This document shows positions 32,876 through 41,806 of a DNA stretch of 53,373 nt, in pieces. The DNA is taken from contig JBKDQE010000070.1 in assembly GCA_046342195.1 (NCBI GenBank), positions 1-53,373 on the forward strand, given 5' to 3'. The stretch is from CANHBY01 sp046342195 (GTDB lineage Bacteria > Pseudomonadota > Gammaproteobacteria > Burkholderiales > Burkholderiaceae_C). Below the pieces are notes generated by a model. It was not told the DNA's origin and searched no databases. It was given only the letters and a program-made list of their open reading frames with translations. The first letter of the stretch is position 1, and each line of letters starts with the position of its first letter. Both the position numbers and the translations under genes were made by a program.

Positions 32876-34645
32876 ATGATCACTTACCGCATTGATGCTC
32901 TTGACATTCATGCCCATGTTTACCGCATCAAGTTGACCATTGCCAAACCGCATTCGGTGCAGCGGGTCAGCCTGCCCGCCTGGATTCCCGGCAGTTACAT
33001 GCTTAGGGAGTTTTCCAGGCACCTGTTTGATCTGCAAGCCAAACAGGGTACGCGCAAGCTGCCGGTCACCCCGGTTGACAAGGCCGCCTGGGACATCAGC
33101 TGCCCCGGACGGGGTGCCCTGACACTGTCTTACAGTGTCTATGCTTTTGATACTTCGGTGCGCGCGGCCTTTTTAAGTGCCCAGCGGGGGTTTTTCAATG
33201 GCACCAGTATTTTTCTTGAGGCGCAGGGTCATTCAGAGCAAGCTCACCGGGTTCAATTGAAGGACTTGCCGGCGGCCTGGGAGGTTGCCACAGCTTTATC
33301 GCCGCTCGACATTGATGACAAGGGCCGCGGCACCTACCAAGCCGCAGACTATGATGAGCTCATCGACCACCCCGTAGAGTTAGGCACCTTCTGGCGAGGC
33401 CGGTTCACCGCCCATGGGGTGGCCCATGACCTGATCGTCACCGGGGCCTTACCCGACTTCGACGCGCCTCGTTTGCTTCAAGATACCCAAACCCTCTGCG
33501 AGGCCCAAATTGCTTTTTGGCACATCAACAAAAAGCCGCCCTTTGACCGTTACGTGTTTTTGCTGAACGCCATGGATGACGGCTTTGGCGGCCTGGAGCA
33601 CCGAAACAGCACCGCCCTGATCGCAGGCCGACGTGACCTGCCGCAATCGGGTCGGGAAGATCTTTCTGAGGGCTACCTGACCTTGCTCGGCCTCATCAGC
33701 CACGAATATTTTCATACCTGGAACGTCAAACGGATGAAACCGGCAGAGTTTGGCCGGTTTCAACTTGACCGGGAAAATTACACCCAGCTTTTGTGGTTTT
33801 TTGAGGGTTTTACCGCTTATTACGATGACCTGTTTTTGGTGCGCAGCGGCCTGATCGATGAAGCGCGTTACTTCAAACTATTGAGCAAAACCTTCAGCGG
33901 GGTGTTGAACACACCAGGCCGGCATGTGCAAAGTGTGGCGCAGTCAAGTTTTGATGCCTGGGTAAAGTATTATCGGCCCGACGAGAACAGCCAGAATATC
34001 GGGATCAGTTACTACACCAAAGGCTCTTTGGTCGCGCTGGCCCTTGATTTGTCGCTGCGGGCCCGTGGCGTTGGCAGCCTGGATGATGTCATGCGAGCCC
34101 TTTGGCTCCGCAGCGGTGGAGGGGCGGTTTCAGAAAATGATATTTTCAACGCCGTTGATGATATCGCGGAGAGGCCCTTGAGCAAAGACCTGTATCAATG
34201 GGTGCATGGCACCCATGACCCACCCTGGGCTGAACTCTTTGACCCCTTCGGCATTGTCTGGCAAGCTTCCACCCCCACCATGGCGCAGCGCTGGGGCCTG
34301 AAGGTCTCGGAAAGTGCCCTCACCGGGATCAAAATCAGTCATGTCTTGTCGGGGGGGCTCGGTGAAAAAATGGGGCTTTCGGCAGGTGATGAATTGCTGG
34401 CAATCAATCAGTGGCGTTTGCGCAAGCTCGACGAAGCGGCGCGTTTCATGCCCCCGGACAAACCCGGCATACTTCTGGTTTGTCGCGACCAGCGATTGCT
34501 CCCGCTGAATCTTCCCCCAGGAGCCGCCTCGGTATCGAGCCCCGGTGTGGGCGACTGGGCCCCACAGGGACACTTGGTTCACAAGGCAAGGGCGCCAGCC
34601 ATGCGAACCGCATCAGGCTTGCGCAAAGAGTGGCTGGGCCTCTGA
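32876..34645 (+). CDS. M61 family glycyl aminopeptidase-like protease
   Basis: The 589-residue protein has the M61 layout: an N-terminal beta domain (SLPAWIPGSYMLREFSRH), the zinc-metallopeptidase motif ISHEYFHTWNVKRMKP with the downstream Glu in FFEGFTAYYDD, and a C-terminal PDZ domain (SHVLSGGLGEKMGLSAGDEL). No signal peptide is visible. Substrates are unknown; the family prefers N-terminal Gly/Ala. ATG 32876 is chosen from the family start; the frame is open 31 codons upstream inside the DUF3429 gene. Confidence 0.92.
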   Translation: MITYRIDALDIHAHVYRIKLTIAKPHSVQRVSLPAWIPGSYMLREFSRHLFDLQAKQGTRKLPVTPVDKAAWDISCPGRGALTLSYSVYAFDTSVRAAFLSAQRGFFNGTSIFLEAQGHSEQAHRVQLKDLPAAWEVATALSPLDIDDKGRGTYQAADYDELIDHPVELGTFWRGRFTAHGVAHDLIVTGALPDFDAPRLLQDTQTLCEAQIAFWHINKKPPFDRYVFLLNAMDDGFGGLEHRNSTALIAGRRDLPQSGREDLSEGYLTLLGLISHEYFHTWNVKRMKPAEFGRFQLDRENYTQLLWFFEGFTAYYDDLFLVRSGLIDEARYFKLLSKTFSGVLNTPGRHVQSVAQSSFDAWVKYYRPDENSQNIGISYYTKGSLVALALDLSLRARGVGSLDDVMRALWLRSGGGAVSENDIFNAVDDIAERPLSKDLYQWVHGTHDPPWAELFDPFGIVWQASTPTMAQRWGLKVSESALTGIKISHVLSGGLGEKMGLSAGDELLAINQWRLRKLDEAARFMPPDKPGILLVCRDQRLLPLNLPPGAASVSSPGVGDWAPQGHLVHKARAPAMRTASGLRKEWLGL

Positions 34646-34760
34646 AGTTGGCGCTTGTATGCTACCGTCAAGCCGACGATGTTTATTTCGCAGGCGCGCG
34701 GGCTTGTCCTGATGCGTACTCGGGCCCCATCATGTCGTCGTGATTTTTTCAATCTGCCCC

Positions 34761-35927
34761 ATGTTGACCCTTGCCAGCAGATACCCCTTGAATCGCAAGC
34801 TTGCCGTGCTCTGTGGGCTCAGCTTGGTTGTGGCAGGGCTGCATGGCTGCTTGGGGGTCTGGATCAGTCAACAAGGGCTTGACATGCAAACAAACGCTGT
34901 CATGCCTCCTCGCCTCCAGGTGGCCTACGTTTCAGAGCTTCAACCCGCCGCGCCCCCCCTGATCACCCCATCGCCACAAGCTCCCCCCAAAGTGTCCCGC
35001 CCAAAACTCCGCAGGCCTCAACCCGCCCCCGCACCTCCGGCGGTCAGTGCAGCATCGGCGCCCCCATTGATTCACATCAATTCTCAGGCCAACTATCCTC
35101 AGCCTGAATTTAGGCATGATGCAGACCAAGCCCCGGCCATCAGCTCAAGCCCACATCCGGGCCCGGAAAATCCCCTGCAAGAGCAGGCTTCCAGCGAGCC
35201 TAATCAGGGCCCTACAGAGCCCGCCAGCCTGGCGCAGCAAGCCATTTCCACCCCCATCCATGCGGGCTTCAATTGGCCCGTCTCCACCCGAATCAGCTAT
35301 GTCCTGCGCGGTCAGTACCGTGGCGAATTGAACGGTTCAGCCCAAGTGGAGTGGCTGCGTCAAGGTGACACCTATCAGGTCTTGATGGACATCCAGACCG
35401 GGCTTGTCTTTCAGCGGCATATGCGCAGCGAGGGCTTGATTTCCAAGCAAGGGCTTTCTCCACGAAAATATCAGGAACAAAGCAAACTGCTGTTTAAAAA
35501 CTCCCGGGTGGCGAGTATGGTCATCGACGCAGCAGGGGTGTTGCTGCCCAGTGGCCAACGCCTTGCAGCGCCCCCTCACGTTCAGGATGCTGCCAGCCAG
35601 TTTATTCAGCTCACTTATTTGTTTCAGACTCAAGCAGAGCAACTCTCTCCCGGGAGGGAAATCCCCCTGACCATTGCCACCCCACGCCATGTCACTGAGT
35701 GGGTGTACGATGTTCTTCAACCCGAAACCCTCGACACTCCGCTCGGGCGCTTGCACGCTTTTCAACTCAGGCCCCGACGCCTCGGCCCACCTCGGCCACA
35801 CGACCTGAAAACCGATGTCTGGTTCTCGCCTGAGCTTCAATACCTGCCCATCAGAATACGAATTGAGCAGGATGACAACAATTATATTGATCTGCATATT
35901 GCAAAAAACCCCGAAATTGCAAACTGA
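34761..35927 (+). CDS. DUF3108 protein with proline-rich periplasmic linker
   Basis: The 388-residue protein starts with a membrane anchor or signal (about 15-35, LCGLSLVVAGLHGCLGVW), followed by a TonB-like Pro/Ala-rich linker (about 55-170) and a globular C-terminal DUF3108 domain: TRISYVLRGQYRGELNGSAQ, GLISKQGLSPRKYQEQ, ETLDTPLGRLHAF and DVWFSPELQYLPIRIRI. The family is periplasmic, of unknown role. GTG at 34740 would add seven residues. It is common near purM-like genes in Burkholderiales; here the context gives no hint. Confidence 0.88.
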   Translation: MLTLASRYPLNRKLAVLCGLSLVVAGLHGCLGVWISQQGLDMQTNAVMPPRLQVAYVSELQPAAPPLITPSPQAPPKVSRPKLRRPQPAPAPPAVSAASAPPLIHINSQANYPQPEFRHDADQAPAISSSPHPGPENPLQEQASSEPNQGPTEPASLAQQAISTPIHAGFNWPVSTRISYVLRGQYRGELNGSAQVEWLRQGDTYQVLMDIQTGLVFQRHMRSEGLISKQGLSPRKYQEQSKLLFKNSRVASMVIDAAGVLLPSGQRLAAPPHVQDAASQFIQLTYLFQTQAEQLSPGREIPLTIATPRHVTEWVYDVLQPETLDTPLGRLHAFQLRPRRLGPPRPHDLKTDVWFSPELQYLPIRIRIEQDDNNYIDLHIAKNPEIAN

Positions 35928-35976
35928 AAATCGCTGTTCATCGCTGTTGTGTCTGCTTCGCTACCAGGAAAGCCCC

Positions 35977-36780
35977 ATGACCTATCAATTTATTCTGACT
36001 GACACCCATGAACCTGCGCCACCAAGCCCAGGGGGCTTGTTGACCGGCTTGATTACCCTCCACCGACCCCGGCAACTCAATGCCCTGAACGATGGCCTGA
36101 TGGACGAATTGGGTGAAGCCCTGCTCACTTTTGACCGCGATCCCCGCATCGGCTGCATGGTGATCACGGGCAGCGAGAAAGCCTTTGCAGCGGGTGCCGA
36201 CATTTCAGTCATGGCAGGCTTGTCTTTTATGGACGCCTACAAGGGTGATTTTATTTCTCGCAATTGGGAGCGCATTCGCTCTGTGCGCAAGCCCGTTATT
36301 GCCGCCATATCAGGCTTTTGCCTGGGAGGTGGGTGCGAGCTGGCCATGATGTGTGACATCATGATCGCCTCAGAAACCGCCAAATTCGGTCAACCCGAAA
36401 TTAAATTGGGCATGATTCCCGGGGCCGGTGGCACCCAACGTTTGCCTCGCGCTATCGGAAAAGCCAAAGCCATGGATATGGTCCTCACGGGCCGCATGAT
36501 GGATGCCCAAGAGGCTGAACGTGCCGGATTGGTATCGCGTGTGGTGCCGGCATCAGAATTACTCCCCACGGCCCTTGCCATGGCAAGCACCATCGGGGAG
36601 TTCAGCAACCCGAGTGTCATGATGGCCAAGGAAAGCCTGAACCACGCCTTTGAGGGCTCTTTGAGTGAAGGCCTGATGGCTGAACGGCGCCTCTTCCACG
36701 CCTTGTTCGCCACGGAAGACCAAAAAGAAGGCATGGCCGCCTTTCTGGCCAAGCGCAAGCCTGTTTTCAAGCATCAGTAG
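35977..36780 (+). CDS. Enoyl-CoA hydratase/isomerase
   Basis: A 267-residue crotonase-fold enzyme, probably hydrating trans-2-enoyl-CoA in fatty acid or amino acid degradation. Key elements: TLHRPRQLNALNDGLMDEL, oxyanion-hole residues in FAAGADISVM and GFCLGGGCELAMMCD, catalytic glutamates in GGGCELA and FGQPEIKLGMIPGAGGTQRL. AGGA precedes ATG 35977; the open frame upstream overlaps the DUF3108 gene and is not coding. Close to fadB-type hydratases; the exact chain specificity cannot be told. Confidence 0.93.
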   Translation: MTYQFILTDTHEPAPPSPGGLLTGLITLHRPRQLNALNDGLMDELGEALLTFDRDPRIGCMVITGSEKAFAAGADISVMAGLSFMDAYKGDFISRNWERIRSVRKPVIAAISGFCLGGGCELAMMCDIMIASETAKFGQPEIKLGMIPGAGGTQRLPRAIGKAKAMDMVLTGRMMDAQEAERAGLVSRVVPASELLPTALAMASTIGEFSNPSVMMAKESLNHAFEGSLSEGLMAERRLFHALFATEDQKEGMAAFLAKRKPVFKHQ

Positions 36781-36849
36781 TTGGCCCCCCTGTGATCATC
36801 ACCTCAAAAACAGGCCCCAATCAATGAAGACCAAATAACGGATGGATGA

Positions 36850-37875
36850 ATGAGTCAGCAGCCATGGTTATTGTGTGTGGCCCCCATGCTGGACTGGACA
36901 GATCGGCATTGCCGCTATTTCCATCGCCAGTTGAGTCGCCATGCGCGCCTTTATACCGAAATGGTGACCACCGGTGCCTTGCTGCATGGCGATGTCCCCA
37001 AACACCTTGATTTCAACCCCCAAGAGCACCCCGTGGCCTTGCAGTTGGGGGGCAGTGAGCCTGATGAGTTGGCCCGCTGCGCCAAGTTGGCCGAACAATG
37101 GGGCTACGATGAAATCAATCTGAATTGCGGGTGCCCGAGCGAGCGGGTTCAACGGGGTGCCTTCGGTGCCTGCCTGATGAACGAAGCCGGCCTGGTGGCG
37201 CACAGTGTGAAGGCCATGCGTGATGCGGTCAACTTGCCCATTACCGTCAAGCACCGTATTGGTATCGGGCGCATCGAGGCCTATGGTTTCGTGCGTGATT
37301 TTGTGGGCCTGGTGGCTGAGGCGGGTTGTAATGTGTTTATTGTTCATGCCCGCAATGCCTGGCTTGAAGGCCTCAGCCCCAAGGAAAACCGGGAAGTTCC
37401 GCCCTTGCGTTATGAGCATGTTTACCGGCTGAAGCAAGAGTTTCCGCAGCTCACGATCGTCATCAACGGGGGCATCAGCACGACGCAGCAAATGGCAGCG
37501 CACCTGGCTGAGGTTGATGGCATCATGATCGGCCGCCAAGCCTATCAGTCCCCCTGGAGTTTAGCCTCGTGGGATGAAAAATTCTACGGCACCCCATCGC
37601 CTGTAGCCACGCGCGAAGACGCCGAGGCCCACATGGTCGATTACATGCTGCGCTGCCAATCTCGGGGTGAGCCCTGGTCACGGGTGGCTCGCCACATCCT
37701 GGGCTTGTGGAACGGAGAGCCCGGGGCTCGACGTTGGCGCCAAGTGTGGTCGGATCATCGGCTCAAACACTTGAGCCCCCACGAAGTGGCGACCCTGGCG
37801 CAAAAGGCCCGGCAATCATTTCCATGTGATGACCCATCCAGGACTGACGCAAAATCTGGCGTGATCGCCCCTTGA
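36850..37875 (+). CDS. dusA: tRNA-dihydrouridine synthase DusA
   Basis: An FMN enzyme that reduces U20/U20a in the tRNA D loop. The 341 residues include VAPMLDWTDRHCRYF at the start, YTEMVTTGALLHGD, the catalytic cysteine in NLNCGCPSERVQRGAFGACLM, TVKHRIGIG, VFIVHARNAWLEGLSPKENR and GGISTTQQM. The last 12 residues (RTDAKSGVIAP end) are encoded by a MITE-end sequence (GGACTGACGCAAAATCTGGC from 37840), so the natural C-terminus was replaced or extended. Confidence 0.95.
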   Translation: MSQQPWLLCVAPMLDWTDRHCRYFHRQLSRHARLYTEMVTTGALLHGDVPKHLDFNPQEHPVALQLGGSEPDELARCAKLAEQWGYDEINLNCGCPSERVQRGAFGACLMNEAGLVAHSVKAMRDAVNLPITVKHRIGIGRIEAYGFVRDFVGLVAEAGCNVFIVHARNAWLEGLSPKENREVPPLRYEHVYRLKQEFPQLTIVINGGISTTQQMAAHLAEVDGIMIGRQAYQSPWSLASWDEKFYGTPSPVATREDAEAHMVDYMLRCQSRGEPWSRVARHILGLWNGEPGARRWRQVWSDHRLKHLSPHEVATLAQKARQSFPCDDPSRTDAKSGVIAP

Positions 37876-37986
37876 CTGACCGGCACCTTCGCTGTCATGC
37901 GACGCGCAGTCGCAGCAGCCAAGGCGCGCAATGAATGGCAGGATGGGATCGCAGATATTATGAATTCCGCGACTGACGCGCGGAAT
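37840..37986. repeat. MITE-like end and hairpin between dusA and the thiolase gene
   Basis: GGACTGACGCAAAA at 37840-37853 equals the left end of the MITE at 23270. Downstream, ATTCCGCG (37964-37971) and CGCGGAAT (37979-37986) form an 8-bp stem whose loop holds another GACTGACG. The stretch looks like a decayed element; the hairpin has no T-run but could hinder readthrough between the convergent genes. Confidence 0.5.
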
Positions 37987-37993
37987 GAGGTCG

Positions 37994-39223
37994 TCATACT
38001 CTTTCAAAAATTCCGGCAGCGCCCTGGCCTGTGCCGACACACAAGGTCACCATGCCGTATTGGAGGCGGTGCCTTTGTAAGGCGTGAACCAGCGTGGTCA
38101 CACGAATAGCCCCGGTGGCCCCCAAGGGGTGGCCCAGGGCAATGGCTCCACCCAAGGGGTTGACCTTGCTCCGGTCGAGATTGAGGCTCGACAATACGGC
38201 GAGCGACTGGGCCGCAAAAGCCTCATTGAGCTCGATCCAATCGAGCTGAGCGGCCTGTAAGCCGGCCAGCCGGAGGGCTGCCGGAATGGCTTCGACCGGC
38301 CCGATGCCCATGATTTCGGGTCGAACACCCCGATTGGCAAAACTCACAAAGCGGGCCAGTGGCTTGAGGTTAAATTGTTGGATCGCCTTTTCACTGGCAA
38401 GAATGAGCGCGCTAGCTGCATCGCTGGTCTGTGAACTGTTTCCCGCAGTCACGCTTCCCATGCCGGTTGCTTGGCCTGTGGGGCTTTTGGGGGCCGCAAA
38501 AACCGGCTTGAGCTTGGCCAGGCTTTCCAGGCAGGTGTCGGCTCTGGGGCCTTCGTCAAGATGAACCACGCTGGAGCGGCTGGCAGCGGCTCCGGTGGCA
38601 AAATCAGGGAAGCGATCAAGCACTTCGACGGGAGTGATTTCTTGATTGAATTCCCCGGCCTGTTGAGCTTTGATGGCCTTCATGTGGGATTGATACGCGA
38701 ATTCGTCCTGGTCTTCCCGTGAGATTTTCCACTGCTGGGCCACTTTTTCGGCCGTGAGCCCCATGCCGTAGGCAATGCCCAGGTTGTCGTTTTGGCTGAA
38801 GATCAAGGGGTTGAATGAGGGGCGCGCCCCTCCCATGGGCACCAGGCTCATGGACTCTGCCCCGCCGGCAATCATGACCTCGGCCTCTCCGACCCGGATT
38901 CGATCGGCAGCCATTTGAATGGCCGTGAGGCCAGAAGCACAGAATCGATTGACGGTCACCCCACCCACACTGTGAGGCAGACCGGCCAAAGCCACGGCAA
39001 TGCGAGCCATATTCATGCCCTGCTCGCCCTCGGGGAAAGCGCAGCCGATGATGGCATCATTGATGGCTGCGGGATCGAGCGCGGGGATTTGGGCCAAGGC
39101 CCCCCGAAGCGCCGCAATCAGGAGGTCATCAGGCCGTGTGTTTTTGAAGCAGCCCCGGTGGGCCCTGCCCACCGGCGTTCGGGTGGCTGCCACAATATAA
39201 GCCTCTTGCAGTGGTTTGCTCAT
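37994..39223 (-). CDS. fadA: Acetyl-CoA C-acyltransferase (3-ketoacyl-CoA thiolase)
   Basis: The thiolase of beta-oxidation, cleaving 3-ketoacyl-CoA with CoA. The 409-residue sequence has IVAATRTPVGRAHRG, the nucleophilic cysteine in VNRFCASGLTAIQMA, AGGAESMSLVPMGG, NEAFAAQSLAV, NPLGGAIALGHPLGATGA and the final catalytic CVGTGQGAAGIFE. ATG 39223 has an AAGGAG site. It is the third gene of an acyl-CoA dehydrogenase, FadN-like, thiolase series, 20 bp after its neighbour. Confidence 0.95.
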   Translation of the reverse strand: MSKPLQEAYIVAATRTPVGRAHRGCFKNTRPDDLLIAALRGALAQIPALDPAAINDAIIGCAFPEGEQGMNMARIAVALAGLPHSVGGVTVNRFCASGLTAIQMAADRIRVGEAEVMIAGGAESMSLVPMGGARPSFNPLIFSQNDNLGIAYGMGLTAEKVAQQWKISREDQDEFAYQSHMKAIKAQQAGEFNQEITPVEVLDRFPDFATGAAASRSSVVHLDEGPRADTCLESLAKLKPVFAAPKSPTGQATGMGSVTAGNSSQTSDAASALILASEKAIQQFNLKPLARFVSFANRGVRPEIMGIGPVEAIPAALRLAGLQAAQLDWIELNEAFAAQSLAVLSSLNLDRSKVNPLGGAIALGHPLGATGAIRVTTLVHALQRHRLQYGMVTLCVGTGQGAAGIFERV

Positions 39224-39243
39224 GGGAGTCTCCTTGGCCAATA

Positions 39244-41640
39244 TCAATGACGAACCGGCTTGCCTGTTTGCAGCATCGTCATGATGCGCTCCTGGGTTTT
39301 GGGGTGGGACAGCAAGGTACAAAAATGCTGGCGCTCAAGGGCCATAAGATACGCTTCTGTCACCAAAGATCCAGGATCGATGTTTCCACCGCAAAGCACC
39401 TCGGCCATCAGCGAAGCAATATGAAAATCATGGGCGCTGATCTGCTGGCCATCACGCATGTTGACAAGTTGGGCCTGGAGGGTCGCCAAGGCACTGCGCC
39501 CGGCCACCGGGAAGGGCCGACTCAAGGGCGGACGGTAGCCGCTGTCAAACAGGGTTTTGGCTTGGGCTGTGGCCACAAAAAGCAATTCGTCTTTATGGGG
39601 AACCATGATGTCAGCATCCTGAAGATAGCCAAGACCCTGACTGTCGATGGCGCTGGTGCCGATGGCGGCTGTGGCCACATGGCTCAGAGAGCCTTTCAGC
39701 AGGGTGAGAATGTCTGGAACCGAAGGGGCGCGCTCTGCCGCGCGCCGAGCCAGGAAGGTCAAGCCCCCGGCTCCGGGAAGCAGGCCGACGCCCATTTCGA
39801 CAAGGCCGATATAGCTTTCCATGGCCGCCACACGCTTGGCGCAATACAGGGCCAGCTCGCACCCTCCCCCCAAGGCCAGCCCACGAACCGCAGCCACCAC
39901 AGGCACTGCCGCGTAACGAACTTTGAGCATCAACTCCTGGAGTTTCTTTTCTTCAGACGCAATGCCTTGAGCACCACTTTGCATGAACACCGGCATGAGC
40001 GCTTCAAGATTGGCCCCGGCTGAGAAGACATCATCCGGTGACCAAAGCACCAGGCCCTTGTAGGATTGCTCGGCCAAGTCCACGGCGCGCGCGAGGCTCT
40101 CGGTGACCTGCGGGCTGATGAGGTGCAGTTTGGCGGTGATGCTGGCGATCAGCACTTCGCCATCCTGTGACCAAACCCGAACCTCATCGTTTTTGAACAC
40201 CTCGGTGCCCGCCTTGAGCGCCGGGGTGGTGCCGCTGCCAAAAACACGCTCAGGGAAAAGTTGACGACGGTAAACAGGCAGGGAACTCGTCGGCACATAA
40301 GACTTCCCGGAGGCACTCCAGGAACCCTCCGGGGTGTGTACGCCACGCTCGGCAACCGGCGACTGAAAAACCCAATCAGGCAAAGGCGCGATACAGAGAG
40401 CCTTGCCTGCATGGATGTCGTCCTGAACCCATTGAGCCACCTGAAGCCAGCCGGCCTCTTGCCACAATTCAAAGGGCCCCTGGGCACTGCCAAAACCCCA
40501 TCGCATGGCAAAATCAATGTCGCGGGCACAGATGGCCACTTCAGCCAGATGCACGGCGCAATAATGAAAGCTGTCGCGCAGCAAGGCCCACAAAAATTGG
40601 GCTTGGGGATGGGTTGATTCACGCAGCAGCTTCAAACGCTCTGGGGCAGGTTTCTTGAGGATGCGCCCGATGAGGTCATCGGCCTTGCCGCCCCCTGCCA
40701 CATAAGTGCCGCTGGTGGCATCGAAACGAAGAATATCAGGGCCCACTTTTTTGTAGTAACCCGCCCCAGATTTTTGACCGAGTGCTCCGGCCTGGATCAG
40801 TTGCGTCATGACCGCAGGAGTGGAGTAGCTGGCATAAAATGGATCATTGGCCTGATCAGGGCCGAGCTTGTCTTGCAGTGTCTTGATAACATGAAGCAGG
40901 GTGTCCAAGCCGACGACGTCGGCAGTACGAAAGGTGGCCGAACTGGCGCGGCCCAATTTTTTGCCGGTCAGGTCATCCACCACGTCATGGCTCAGCCCCC
41001 ATTTTTCGGCTTGGTGAATGGCTGACAACATGCCGGCAATGCCAATGCGGTTGGCAATAAAGTTAGGGGTGTCTTTGGCACGCACCACCGATTTACCCAG
41101 TGAAGTGGTCACAAAGGCTTCCAGTTGATCCAGTACCTCGGAGTCTGTTGAGGGGGTAGGAATGAGCTCGACCAAGCTCATGTAGCGTGGCGGATTAAAA
41201 AAATGCACTCCGCAAAAACGGTGCCGGAGGGTTTCCGGCAAAACGGCTGCCAACTGTGTCATGCTCAGCCCCGAGGTGTTGCTGGCCGCAATGGCATGAG
41301 GCGCCACATGAGGCGCAATACGACGATAGAGATTGAGCTTCCAGTCGATCCGTTCGGCAATGGCCTCAATGATCAGGTCGCACTCGCTCAACAGGGGGAG
41401 GTGGTCATCATAATTGGCGGCTTGAATCAAGCGTGCCAGTTCAGGCAGAGCCAAAGGGGCTGGCTTGATTTTTTGCAGCCCTTCAATGGCCTTGTCCACG
41501 GTGCCATTTTTTGGGCCCTCGCGGGCGGGCAGATCAAACAAGATCACAGGCACTTGCACGTTCACCAAATGCGCGGCAATCTGGGCACCCATTACACCTG
41601 CCCCCAACACTGCCACCTTACGGACCGTAAAACGATTCAT
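39244..41640 (-). CDS. 3-hydroxyacyl-CoA dehydrogenase / enoyl-CoA hydratase fusion (FadN-like)
   Basis: The 798-residue protein carries the dehydrogenase first and the crotonase second, as in FadN rather than in E. coli FadB. NAD-binding: VAVLGAGVMGAQIAAHLV; dehydrogenase active region GVHFFNPPRYMSLVELIPT and TPNFIANRIG; a second dehydrogenase C-terminal repeat near 330-450; then the hydratase part with FSAGANLEALM, GLALGGGCELALYCA and LVEMGVGLLPGAGG, followed by a tail. It converts enoyl-CoA to 3-ketoacyl-CoA. Two ATGs lie at 41643 and 41640 behind AAGGA; the second has better spacing. Confidence 0.94.
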   Translation of the reverse strand: MNRFTVRKVAVLGAGVMGAQIAAHLVNVQVPVILFDLPAREGPKNGTVDKAIEGLQKIKPAPLALPELARLIQAANYDDHLPLLSECDLIIEAIAERIDWKLNLYRRIAPHVAPHAIAASNTSGLSMTQLAAVLPETLRHRFCGVHFFNPPRYMSLVELIPTPSTDSEVLDQLEAFVTTSLGKSVVRAKDTPNFIANRIGIAGMLSAIHQAEKWGLSHDVVDDLTGKKLGRASSATFRTADVVGLDTLLHVIKTLQDKLGPDQANDPFYASYSTPAVMTQLIQAGALGQKSGAGYYKKVGPDILRFDATSGTYVAGGGKADDLIGRILKKPAPERLKLLRESTHPQAQFLWALLRDSFHYCAVHLAEVAICARDIDFAMRWGFGSAQGPFELWQEAGWLQVAQWVQDDIHAGKALCIAPLPDWVFQSPVAERGVHTPEGSWSASGKSYVPTSSLPVYRRQLFPERVFGSGTTPALKAGTEVFKNDEVRVWSQDGEVLIASITAKLHLISPQVTESLARAVDLAEQSYKGLVLWSPDDVFSAGANLEALMPVFMQSGAQGIASEEKKLQELMLKVRYAAVPVVAAVRGLALGGGCELALYCAKRVAAMESYIGLVEMGVGLLPGAGGLTFLARRAAERAPSVPDILTLLKGSLSHVATAAIGTSAIDSQGLGYLQDADIMVPHKDELLFVATAQAKTLFDSGYRPPLSRPFPVAGRSALATLQAQLVNMRDGQQISAHDFHIASLMAEVLCGGNIDPGSLVTEAYLMALERQHFCTLLSHPKTQERIMTMLQTGKPVRH

Positions 41641-41806
41641 CATGGATTCCTTTTTATTTGGGCTCATCGCCTGACCGGATTCAAGTGGATCATTTTGAAA
41701 GACATTGACGCCTCAATGTATCGCAGTCATGGCCGGCCCGGGGAGCGTTGAATCAAATCAATGCAGGCCTGATCAACACTCATCAGGCGCTTCGCTGTTT
41801 GAACAG

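Noticed and set aside
41767..41788. GCCTGAT/ATCAGGC hairpin as terminator between the dehydrogenase and FadN-like genes
   Set aside because: No T-run follows on the transcribed strand; it may be a weak pause but the genes are likely cotranscribed.
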